Positions 33,783-64,000 of a DNA stretch of 64,000 bases are shown here, one piece after another. Below the pieces are notes generated by a model. That model did no database searches. It was not told where the DNA came from and saw only the letters and a list, made by a program, of their open reading frames with translations. A program made the position numbers and the translations under genes. Position 1 is the stretch's first letter, and every line of letters begins with the position of its first letter. Source of the stretch: Ashinkailepas kermadecensis (lineage: Eukaryota > Arthropoda > Thecostraca > Neolepadidae); the NCBI GenBank assembly GCA_034440615.1, contig JAOTOM010004876.1, positions 285,001 to 349,000 of the forward strand, written 5' to 3'.

Positions 33783-34929
33783 GGAAACCGATACAGATCA
33801 TTGTTGGGAATCGACGCAGACAGACACATCCACCACGCGCAATTCACAGCACGCACATGGCAAATGCTGCTATGGCCGGGACGGGCAGGGCATGGACGCC
33901 GGCCGATCGTCTCTAACCCCCAGTCACGCGGCCTCGGCCGGCTCCCATCCCCTTCCGCCCGGTGTCCTCATTTATTGACACCGAGTTATAACGGGCGCTA
34001 GACGGTTAGTGTTCGCTGATTATGGGAAATAAATATTAACATTTGTACATTCAAACAATTTTTTATCAATGCACGCACCGATATTATGTAAATACTTGAT
34101 TAGGACACCTGTCCGGAGTGGCTTACAGTTTAGTTCATGATGGCTAAAAACGCTTACTTTAAAGACAAGCCAAGTGTTCCTGTGCGAGCAGTTTCAGAAT
34201 CCGAAGTTACCATATGAGTAACATATGAGTAACATATGTCCTCATATGAGGACACTGGGCGTTAATGGGTTAAAATTGTGCTTGAAGACCTTACAAGTTA
34301 TGCTAAAAGACCTAGTTTCAATAGCGAATTTCAACATCCTACTGTAATCGTTTCGACATCTCACACCTAACGAGAACAAAAAACATTACTTTAACACTGC
34401 CCCCAGACAACAGGAGCTGAGTGATTTGCTGTTTCAGGCTCATCCACCAGTCCTCATTACGGGAGACTTTAGCACAAAACACCACTCCTGTGGAAACAGC
34501 CGCACGGACACGAGAGACCGCGAAATTCACCAGTCTATCTCACACAACAGCTTAGTGCTCCTAAACTCCGAGGCCACCACCTGCCACAACCCGACCTTGG
34601 AAGGTCCTGACAGTTCCATCGATTTAACGTGCTGCTCTCAATGAATAAGCTCACCACTTGACTGGTCAGTTTCAGACGACCCCGGGCTGAGCGATCACTA
34701 CCCAACCACAATTAGGCTCAGCACGGACGCTATCCAACACGCCAAATTACACAGACCATCTTGGAAATTGAAAAGAGGGGACTGGACAAAATTCGAGGAT
34801 CATGTGTACCTCAACCTTGCGAGTTCAGGGAACAGCAAAATCGAAGCAATACTCAGGGCCATCAGCTCGGCAGCACGAGACTCAGTCTCGAAAAGTAACA
34901 AACATCGAAAATAGGCATCAGCGCCATGG

Positions 34930-35092
34930 TTGGTTGGTTATTGGTTTTACGACACGTCGACCGTTGAGTCATATAGCGTCGCCAATCTCTCACGCCGATT
35001 GGTCGCGGGCGAAGAGTAGCGACAGGTGAGATTCGAACCCACAATCTTTCGATTGCGAGACGAGCATCTTACCCCTAGACCACTCGTCCCCC
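34930..35092 (-). mobile_element. SINE-A copy 1, nested in the LINE, with target duplication
   Basis: Minus-strand tRNA-like head with A box TGGTCTAGGGG and B box GGGTTCGAATC (35030-35040), and a T-arm that still pairs. The body follows with GCGTGAGAGATTGGCGACGC and a tail ACGTGTCGTAAAACCAATAA plus CCAACC. Flanking duplication: cagcgccatgg (34919-34929) and cagcgccgtgg (35093-35103), 10 of 11 identical. Confidence 0.9.
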
Positions 35093-36222
35093 CAGCGCCG
35101 TGGTGGACCTTTCCTTGTCAAAGGGCAATCGCCGCCCGGCACCGCGCCCACAGACAGTACAAAAGACGCGTGTGCGAAGCACACATATCAGCATACACAA
35201 CCCAAAACACTGCTGGTACACAATTCGAACAGCACGCCAAAACTCTTGGCAGTCCCTGGCGTCCCAATTGAATAGGTTCATCCCTACCGGCAAACTCTGA
35301 GACCTGATGAAGCGCTGCACCCTGAAACGCCCACCACCAGGTCCCTTTTGTACCAGTTTTTCAAACATCTCAGCGAAAATTATCTAACGTACCTACTAGC
35401 GGCCATTAACGATTCGTATCTAAATGAAACATTTCCTGCTACATGACGGGACAGTGTAGTCATCCAATTGCCAAAGCCGCACGAAAATAATTTCACCCCA
35501 GAAGGCCATGTGCCTATCTCACTCACTAGCCGCGCAAGTAAGCTGGTCGAGCGAATGGTCAACACACCATCGCGCCATTTTTTTAAACACAAAAACACAC
35601 TTGACGAATTTCAGTGCGGCTTCCAGTGTTAAAAATCAACCACATACAATCTCACTCGACTAGTAAACGGCATCACCTGTGGTGAACGCATCAAACACAC
35701 ACCAGTAGCTGCCTACTTACAAGACTCCAAAGGTCAGATGTGGCAACTTCACATCAAACATCACACCACAGGATCAGGGCCTGCCACAGGGGAGCGAGCT
35801 CCGGCCGAGTCTCTTACTCAGCATAATTAACAACATACTTACTGATCACACCATCGCATCACTTCAATATTTACTTTTCGCGGGCGACATAGCCACTTGG
35901 ACAACAGCAAAATGGTCCTAGAAGCTGATAAAACTATTCAAATAACCTTAGAACACATAGAAAAGTGGTGCAAAACTTGCGACTTCACCCTGTCCGTAGA
36001 GAAATCGCTCACAGTCACATATAGCTGCTTCTGCCCCACACCGACAACTTTACTTCATATCGACGGCAAAGCCATCGGACAAGTCAAACGCTTCAAGTTC
36101 TTAGGAGTACCCTTGGATCAAAACCCTAGCTTCAAAACACATACCACTGCCATCTCGAAGAGATGCGCGAAGCGCGTCAAGCTACTCCGTGTACTAGCAG
36201 GCACCGACTTGGGTGGGGACAG

Positions 36223-36246
36223 AACCTAACCTAACCTAACCTAACA
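36223..36246 (+). repeat. Short telomere-like tract (CCTAA)4
   Basis: Reads 'aacctaacctaacctaac' and continues to 'ctaaca', the complement of the TTAGG telomere repeat of arthropods. It lies in the LINE's post-RT segment and breaks its frame. A run of AATCA repeats follows at about 36298-36325. Confidence 0.85.
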
Positions 36247-37169
36247 CTACTGCGACTCTAGAAGGCAATACTACGACAGGAAAATATTACTTCGACTCAA
36301 TCAATCAATCAACAAATCAATCATACGACCAATCCTAGAATACATCTTTGCTAACACTTTGCCAACACTGAGCAAAAAATGGAAACCATCTAAAACAACC
36401 GCATCACAGAGCAGCCACAGGAGCCCTCAGCACCATGCCGATACCCAGTCTTCTGATAAACTCAGACATGCCTCCCCTCAGCTCAGGACACAACAGCTGG
36501 GCCGCTACCACATTAAATCAATTCCACTGACAATCACCCGGCACAGCGATGCTTTCGGCCTGCCAGATACGACAGGCGCTGGTTTGGACGCGAACTCCCA
36601 CCATTTAGTGTTCAAATCGCCACGGCTCCTTCAGACCTTAACCTCACAATGACAACCATTGCAGCTCGACCGCCCACTGTGCCGTTCTGGACCCACAGTC
36701 AACCAAAGGTCGAGTACTTGTTCTCGGAAAGGAAAGCAGATATCACATCGGTGGAAATTCTTGTGACTTTCAACGAATACGCTGATCTCAACAACCATAC
36801 AAGACCCGTATACACGGATGGGTCAAAACACGAGGTCAAAGAAGGCATCGGCATCACTGGACCCGATCTTAGGCTTTCAAAACGTTTACCGAATAACTTT
36901 TGCATCTTCACCGCTGAAGCAGTGGCCATACTGGCCGCAATCAAGAGAGGCACACAATAAGAAACGTAGTAATTTGTTCAGAATCCGAAGCAGTTCTTCA
37001 ATTAATTAGCAACGCACGCACTGCCCACATCCAGTCACTGATCGAATCCAACAAGCCGTGGCCCACAACGGAAACAACTTTTCCTTCCTCTGGATTCCGG
37101 GTCACGTCAACATCCCAGGAAACGAACAAGCAGATGAACTAGCATAGCAAGTCTTAATATCGACTACTT

Positions 37170-37329
37170 GGTTGGTTATTGGTTTTACGACACGTCGACC
37201 GTTGAGTCATGTAGCGTCGCCAATCTCTCACGCCGATTGGTCGCGGGCGAAGAGAAGCGACAGGTGAGACTCGAACCCACAACCTTTCGATTGTGAGACG
37301 AGCATCTTACCCCTAGACCACTCGTTCCC
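37170..37329 (-). mobile_element. SINE-A copy 2, nested in the LINE, with perfect target duplication
   Basis: Nearly identical to copy 1. A box complement at 37310-37320; B box GGGTTCGAGTC at 37268-37278. Flanked by an exact 14-bp direct repeat aatatcgactactt (37156-37169 and 37330-37343), which fixes both ends of this 160-bp SINE. Confidence 0.93.
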
Positions 37330-37734
37330 AATATCGACTACTTATCCCAACATAGAACATTCGGTAGACGACTGCAAAGCACTCCCAACAACGCCACATA
37401 CGTAAGCATTACCAGAACACATGGACACATTACCACTCCAACCACATCCACATCAAACCAACGCTAGGCACAGGAACACATGACACTAATCACACCGCCA
37501 CATCCTGCTAGACTGTAGCAGCTTTGACGCCCAGACAACCACTCCAAAAAGAAACTTCTGCCAAAAAGACGACATCACCCTCTCGCTTCCATCGCTTCTT
37601 GGTGACAAAACACCGAAAACTCCCTCTATTACTATTTGGCTATCTGTACGCCACCAAACTAGCATTATAGACACCCACTACCATCACGCACTGTATGCCC
37701 GAGGAAACACGCATAGCAGTAACGTAAATAGCCA

Positions 37735-37930
37735 TCCACGAGTGGCATCGGACGTACATGGGCCGATTCGCTTTCCCATTCGAAATAAATGGCTACCTAG
37801 CGGTGCCGTCCAACGTAGATGGGCTGATTTGCTTTAAAATCAGCATAACAAAAAACTTGCAATTCAAAATGTAAAACGGTTACCCAGAAGTACAACGGAC
37901 GTAGATGAGCCGAATTGCCAAACACCCTAC
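37735..37930. repeat. Three diverged copies of a roughly 70-bp direct repeat
   Basis: The words 'ggacgtacatgggccgattc', 'caacgtagatgggctgattt' and 'ggacgtagatgagccgaatt' mark three successive units just after the LINE coding end. Probably 3' UTR repeats of that LINE. Confidence 0.55.
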
Positions 37931-38723
37931 TAACCTCATCACAACCATGCATGGAAGCATGCTGCTACTAACCACTGCTAACAACTAACACGTGGCAGCT
38001 GGCGTGATAGGTAGTGTGGACAATTACCTCCTTGCCCGCAAGGTAAAGATCCGTCGGTGCTTTTCGACAAGAGTAGGCTAATGCAGGCACCCTGGCAAAA
38101 TCAACTTTCTCGTCAACCCTTCTCCACCCCAACCACAAACTATCTTGCGGAGGAGTAAAGTAAACTGAAACTCCAAACATCCGGGAGATGTATACCCGCC
38201 CACACCCGCCTTCAGGACCTTAACGTCACAAACACTGTACCGCAAGACTCTTTTAACGCAAATGTACACTTGCTTAAACTTGCTTGCAAACCCCAACCGC
38301 TTTAAAGGTAGCGCAAATGGCCTCCACGTTACGTTACGAATCAGTGGTTCCCTGAAATATGGCCGATATGTTAGCACAGTCGCGGAAACTCGGTCACAAA
38401 CAAAATTTGGCAGCCCTTTTTGTCGGATATGGACAACCAGTCGCAATTTCTTGAAATAGAATCATGCCAGGAATTATCTCTTTGTTAAACACTGGTCTTT
38501 GAAGAAAGTGGATTTTTTAATATGTAAATAGCATAAAGAAAACCGTATATATTTTCGAGCGCATATGTATTCAAAGACCCAACCAATAAATACAATAAAC
38601 TGTCATACCATCCCAGGCCGCATTTTTGGGAAATACTTGCTAAAGTATGGTTTACACGAGCAAAATAAGAGCGTTTCATTCGGAGTCAACAATTTTCTTT
38701 TTTTAACATGCACAAATCTTTCT
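37931..38723. other. Unassigned DNA
   Basis: Downstream of the candidate PSMD6 poly(A) site. No recognisable gene or RNA. Confidence 0.3.
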
Positions 38724-38729
38724 TTTATT
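38724..38729 (-). terminator. PSMD6: Candidate PSMD6 polyadenylation signal (AATAAA)
   Basis: First AATAAA on the minus strand after the PSMD6 stop codon, about 890 bases downstream, followed by a GT-rich stretch (tttgtgcatgtt). If used, the 3' UTR would include the GC-rich block at 38860-39200 and the 21-bp minisatellite. Transcript data could move it. Confidence 0.4.
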
Positions 38730-39284
38730 CTTGGTCTGGAAGCATCAACCCGTCGATATGATTAGAGGCGCATGCAGAAAGTTGCACAAAGACAACCTGT
38801 ACTTGAACTCGTAATGTGCTTGTCCACAGGCACAATTGATCCTACTGGACCGACACCCGCATCCACCCGCACCGGCCTCCCGCACCCACCGACTGGTCTG
38901 CCGGCCGCTCGCAGGGCCCACTCGGTTCCGGCCGACCCGCGCCGTCCGACCCACCGCACAGTTGGCTCTGGGGCGGCGGCCGCGGCCGTTGGGAGCCGCA
39001 TATGCACCGCACCCAGTGCGCACTTGTCGCCGTAACGTGGGCGTGCGCTCGTTACGGCCGGCCGGGCTGTTTTCGCCGCAGACTTATTTGGGCGGTGGGC
39101 CACAACTCGCGCCGGCGGCAGCCGACCGCCGCCGCGGGGTGCGCCTCAACGACCCGCCCGCCCCCACTGCTGCGCCGTCACACGCCGGCGCCCACTCGAG
39201 TCGGCAGCGATGCTGTATTGGTCGAGAACGGAACGTCGTGAAAACAATGCCGGCCGATGCGGCACGATAGCAGTTTCACACGAC

Positions 39285-39530
39285 ACAGGTAGCCGTCCGC
39301 GCGACACCAACAGCCCTCCCCACGACACAAGTAGCCGTCCGTACGACACAAGTAGCCGTCCGTACGACACCAGCAGCCCTCCCCACGACACAAGTAGCCG
39401 TCCGCGCGACACCAACAGCCCTCCCCACGACACAAGTAGCCGTCCGTACGACACAAGTAGCCGTCCGTACGACACCAGCAGCCCTCCCCACGACACAAGT
39501 AGCCGTCTGCGGGCACAAGCAGCCGTCCGC
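39285..39530. repeat. Minisatellite, 21-bp unit, about 12 copies
   Basis: Unit 'gtagccgtccgtacgacaca' plus one base, mixed with a variant holding 'agccctccccacgacac'. The order of variants (two type 1, one type 2, and so on) is itself repeated. It lies just downstream of the PSMD6 stop codon, probably within its 3' UTR. Confidence 0.93.
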
Positions 39531-39617
39531 ACGACACCAGGGCGACCGTTCACCTGTCGGCAATGTTCGCATGAGCATGTGCACTCACTGTCCAGACGCA
39601 CGCGTCGCCGCGCGCCA

Positions 39618-60919
<21,302 letters not shown>

Positions 60920-61181
60920 CTGCGGCACAACGTATGATCCATCATACTTACCAGCTCGTCATATTTATGTATGTCATCGGGATTGGCAACTTTATGCCAA
61001 CGGCCAGCTTTGGACCGTTAAAACCGAGGTTAAATCAGCCGACTGAAACTACCTTTGGCTACTTAGTGGCCACAACTGGCCAACACTGGTGATAACATCA
61101 ATAAGTTTCGACGACTTCCCTTTGAGAAGGCACAACGGTTGTTTTTTTTTACCCTGGTGCATTAGGTAGTTATTGTGGTTT

Positions 61182-61256
61182 GGTTATTGGTTTTACGACA
61201 CGTCGACAGTTGAGTCATATAGCGTCGCCAATCTCTCACGCCGATTGGTCGCGGGC
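61182..61256 (-). mobile_element. SINE-A copy 5, 5'-truncated, with perfect 16-bp target duplication
   Basis: A 75-bp insert with SINE-A tail and body but no tRNA head. It is flanked by exactly gtagttattgtggttt (61166-61181 and 61257-61272). The duplicated target is the tail of the older LINE copy to its right, so the SINE landed in a LINE tail. Confidence 0.92.
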
Positions 61257-61305
61257 GTAGTTATTGTGGTTTAAGGGCGCGTCGACCATTTCGTTTATCA
61301 TATTG
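61257..61305 (-). mobile_element. 3' tail module of the LINE at 61456-62165
   Basis: On the minus strand: GGTCGACGCGCCCTTAAACC, then ACAATAACTAC, reached about 150 bases after the LINE stop codon. Links the tail module to a LINE coding end in the same orientation. Confidence 0.75.
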
Positions 61306-62165
61306 CGTACATATATATTTAAATCGTACTATGTTATCAATGCATCCTCAGGAGTTAGTAGCGAGTAATAATTTCATCTTGAGGTGCAAATAGCCTCGAA
61401 CCCTATTTCTGAAAGAAAATAGAAGGGATTACCATTATGTACGATTGGGGAGTCATCATCCATGCCTGGATGCCAGCGACTTGGCTACAGTCCTAAAGTA
61501 TCGCATGCGCTCCACCTCGTAACCTCCACACGAGTGCAGAACATGACGTACCGTCAAACGTGTGCGACATCGAGGGCACAACAGTGGCTCGTTTCCGCAT
61601 ACAAGAGAGCAGTGGGTAGCATAGCGATGACCAATGCTCAGTCGACAAAGTGTAGCCTCTTTCTCTTATGGGATTTACGCCGTTTGTTTGTTTATTAGGG
61701 TTTTTGGGTGCGTCAACCCCAATTGTGTTATTTTGCACCCATAACAATATTAATTCAGCTTGTCACGTCCGGAGAGCAGTAAATATATGGCACCAATTCA
61801 ATATCCACCCAGGTGCATATATTACGCCGTGACGAAGACCACTCTCAGTCTTCGCTTAATCGTCTTTAGCTTGTTTCTGAGTTCCATGTTCCACAAATTT
61901 TGCCATCTGGAGTAAGTAAACGAGGAAGAAATGGCATAGTAATCGGTCGCCGGAAGAGGTAGAGCATGTGTGTGTGCTTTGTGAGATCCTCGCCTAGCCG
62001 CGGCGTCCGCCAGCTCGTTTCCCTCAATCCCTGCATGGTTAGGTATCCAGCACAGTTATACAGTTTTGCCGGCTTCTTTGAGTGCGGTCAGAATGACGAG
62101 AATATTCCGCAATGACGGGTGGCATGGATGGAACTTGCTCAGTGCTGACTGCTAAGAGAGTCTGT
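61306..62165 (-). pseudogene. RNase H and C-terminal region of a LINE, decayed
   Basis: Minus-strand RNase H end with WIPNHAGIEGNELADAAARR (about 61985-62045). A body segment follows (NLWNMELRNKLKTIKRRLRV), then, after a small nested insertion, a C-terminal Cys/His region open to its stop at 61456-61458 (ATLCRLSIGHRYATHCSLVC, LCPRCRTRLTVRHVLHSCGG). Same family as 50818-51570. Its 3' UTR runs left to the tail module at 61257-61305. Confidence 0.82.
61686..61746 (+). mobile_element. Tail-module insertion nested in the LINE
   Basis: Tail-first 'ttgtttgtttattagggttt', then 'ttgggtgcgtcaaccccaat', then 'tgtgttattttgcacccata'. The hairpin GGGTGC...GCACCC is conserved with compensating changes relative to the GGGCGC...GCGCCC form. 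It splits the LINE between RNase H and the C-terminal Cys/His region. No sharp target duplication was seen. Confidence 0.65.
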
Positions 62166-62528
62166 GAATACAATAAATAACAGTTCATCCGATACTTCGA
62201 CAAAACACAAAGCTTTTATAATGGCAGTCAACTCGCATGTGCATACCGACGCTTCGTTCGGTGGGAGGAAAGTGCGAACATCATTATCACACACGAATTA
62301 TTACCACACTTATCACATATCACGTGATATAATATCACGAATTATTATCATTATCACACACAAGCAAGCCCTGTGTCGCTCTTCGATCCGTATGTAAAGA
62401 TGAGTCTGCATCCTTGGTATGGGGACATAGACATAAAGACATAAAAGATCAGTGCAACTATGAGCCACAAGGGCCCTTCTTGGTTGCACTTTGGATACTG
62501 AACCAGTTGCCAGATCTGTCTATCAACC

Positions 62529-64000
62529 CTACCTGGAATACAGAAAAACAAGCCCCCTATTCTTATAATGATTGTCTATGCCGTTTTTAAAGATGTTCAG
62601 TGTGTTGCTACTGACAATGGTTCCTGGCAGCTGGTTCCAGTGTTCGACTACCCTGTTGGTGAAGAAAGACTGTCTTAACCTTGTCCTGCTGTGATTGACT
62701 TTAATTTTGAATTGATGACCTCTAATTGCATCATTTCTGTTAAATTCAAACATTTCCCTGAGATATCCCTGTTCCTGACCATGAGCAAATTTCAAAACCT
62801 GGATGAGATCTCCTCTCAGCCTTCTATATCTAAGTGAAAACATATTCAATTTCTTCAATCTTTCCTCATATGCCAGGTTGCCTATACCATTAACCATTTT
62901 TGTTGCCCTCTTTTGTACTCTCTCTAAAAGCCAACAATCTTTCTCATAACTAGGGGACCAAGCTTGGACACAGTATTCTAAATGTGGCCTGACATATGCA
63001 CAGTAAAGCTTCCTGATGACCTCCGCACTTTTGTATGACACATTCCTCTGTATTGCCCCAAGCATTCTTAGTGCCTTCTTCCTGGCTTCTTTGGTCTGTT
63101 CTGATGCTCCCAATTTTGTGTTCAAAATAACACCTAAGTCCTTCTCCTGCTGAGTCACAGATAGTACTTGGCCACCCATCAAGTATGGCGCCTTCATATG
63201 CTGCCTACCTACATGCATGACTTTGCACTTATCAAAATTAAACTTCATTTGCCATTTTTCGGACCACTTCACAAGCTCGTCTAAGTCGTCCTGCAGCAAA
63301 ACCTGCTCTTTGTGCCCCGTTATTGCCCTAAAGATCTTCAAATCATGATGACTTTGTACCATTTAGTATCACTCTCTGCTGTCTATCTGAAAGCCACAAC
63401 CCTATCCATTTTAGGATGCTACCTGCAATGCCATGGACCTCAAGCTGCATCATTAACCGTGTATGGGGTACCTTGTCAAAGGCCTTACTAAAGTCAAGAT
63501 ATGCTACATCAACATGATGTCCCTGATCAAATTGTTCTGTAGCGAAATTCAAGAAGTCCAACAGATTTGTGAGACACGATCTCCCTTTTCTAAACCCATG
63601 TTGAGTATCTTGAATCAATCTGTTTCCTTCCAGAAAACTAACTATTCTATCCTTGATAATTGATTCGAGTACCTTGCAGACTAGGGATGTGAGGCTTACT
63701 GGCCTATAATTTTCAACTTTCCCTCTTTCTCCTTTCTTGAAAATAGGAACTACATTTGCCCTTTTCCAATCTGTTGGAATTTCATTTTGTGAAACTGATC
63801 TACAAAATATTATACGAAGTGGAATTGCCAGTTCCTTTTCAGCTTCCCGCAATACCCTAGCATAAATTCCATCAGGTCCTGCTGCCTTGTTTGGCTTTAT
63901 TTTTCTGATATAAATTAAAACAACATCACTATCAATGAAATCAACATCGTGTATCTGATCACCTGTCACTGAACTGTGGTTCACGGTTGGCAGATTTGTC
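62529..64000 (-). mobile_element. CR1-like LINE with internal deletion, 5' cut by window edge
   Basis: The minus strand is open from the window edge through reverse transcriptase blocks KPNKAAGPDGIYARVL, VVPIFKKGERGKVENYRPVS, QHGFRKGRSCLTNLL and AYLDFSKAFDKVPH (catalytic block A). It stops at 63343 after ILNGTKSS. A second frame (62529-63362) resumes at DLKIFRAITG and carries WQMKFNFDKCKVMHVGR, YVRPHLEYCVQAWSP, ERVQKRATKMV and LRYRRLRGDLIQV, then FFTNRVVEHWNQLP to the stop. The segment between, which should hold GVPQGS and FADD, is missing. Apart from that deletion there are no stops, so the copy is young. It probably lies in an upstream intron of PSMD6. Confidence 0.9.

Larger units (their letters stand above)
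31960..34273 (-). mobile_element. Dead piggyBac-family DNA transposon
   Basis: The right end is the TTAA target (34270-34273), followed inward on the minus strand by CCCATTAACGCCCAGTG and a palindrome, TGTCCTCATATGAGGACA. A related palindrome, TGTCCTCATTTGAGGACA, marks the left side at 31983-32000, but its outer TTAA is decayed, so the left limit is approximate. The element carries a broken transposase (32592-33782) and has itself received a 52-bp retroposon insertion at 32271-32322. Confidence 0.85.
34400..37700 (+). mobile_element. Decayed LINE of the I/RNase H-bearing group
   Basis: Domains are in the usual order across broken frames. The endonuclease has GDFS (normally GDFN, about 34462-34473), a SSIDLT block and SDH (34690-34698). 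The reverse transcriptase has LPQGS (35781-35795) and FAGD in place of the catalytic FADD (35877-35888). RNase H has YTDGS (36811-36825), AEA (36913-36921), SESEAV where Asp is expected, and WIPGH...GNEQADELA (37091-37146). A C-terminal HILLDC segment lies near 37500. ORF1 and the 5' end are missing. The copy is interrupted by two SINE-A insertions and a (CCTAA)n tract. It is dead, from many stops, frameshifts and catalytic changes. Confidence 0.85.

Noticed and set aside
35030..35092. True tRNA genes at the several pol III A/B-box pairs
   Set aside because: Acceptor and anticodon arms do not pair properly, and each occurs as part of a repeated SINE with a shared tail and, in several cases, target duplications.
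60922..60960. A strong-looking donor (CTG|GTAAGTATG) about 35 bases upstream of the PSMD6 exon acceptor, with an open upstream frame ending [11 protein letters not shown]
   Set aside because: The upstream residues do not match the Rpn7 sequence expected before SLIEEGG, and an intron of about 35 bases would be unusually short. Treated as chance.

Overview
This is a window of animal nuclear DNA, probably from an arthropod. It has intron-split genes with GT-AG and GC-AG splice sites, several LINE clades, tRNA-derived SINEs, piggyBac and hAT relics, long minisatellites, and one short interstitial (CCTAA)n tract matching the TTAGG telomere repeat typical of arthropods. A crustacean would fit, but the species cannot be settled from sequence alone. 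Nothing is bacterial: there are no operons, no CRISPR array and no rRNA.

Only one conserved host gene is recognisable. The C-terminal half of the 26S proteasome lid subunit Rpn7 (PSMD6) lies on the minus strand in four exons (60700-60919, 56588-56696, 50172-50340, 39618-39792). They are separated by introns of about 4.0, 6.2 and 10.4 kb. All four exons join in phase, and the first intron uses a GC donor. The N-terminal exons lie to the right, beyond position 64000.

Layout. 1-521: 3' end of a LINE. 523-22100: apparently gene-free DNA with minisatellites (75, 76, 42, 24, 42 and about 40 bp units), microsatellites, hAT-type MITEs and two copies of a tRNA-like SINE. 22680-26610: a 39-bp satellite of about 100 copies that creates spurious ORFs of up to 1350 codons. 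26930-27930: two more arrays. 28107-28376: a large inverted repeat. 30014-30426: a minisatellite carrying a SINE. 31960-34273: a dead piggyBac element. 34400-37700: a dead RNase H-bearing LINE holding two nested SINEs. 38724-60919: the PSMD6 region, whose introns are full of tandem arrays and retroposons. 61456-62165: a second LINE relic. 62529-64000: a CR1-like LINE cut by the window edge.

The most interesting system is a LINE/SINE partnership that can be read inside the window. Two RNase H-type LINE fragments (near 51 kb and 61.5 kb) each end in the same roughly 55-bp 3' module: a GGGCGC...GCGCCC-type hairpin, then a tail like CCTAAAACCNAATAACCAACC. Two SINE families with different tRNA heads carry the same module at their 3' ends. 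There are also many ultra-short insertions (32-75 bp) made only of this module or of a truncated SINE, flanked by 10-16 bp target-site duplications. This suggests one LINE reverse transcriptase that recognises the hairpin tail and mobilises several SINE families.
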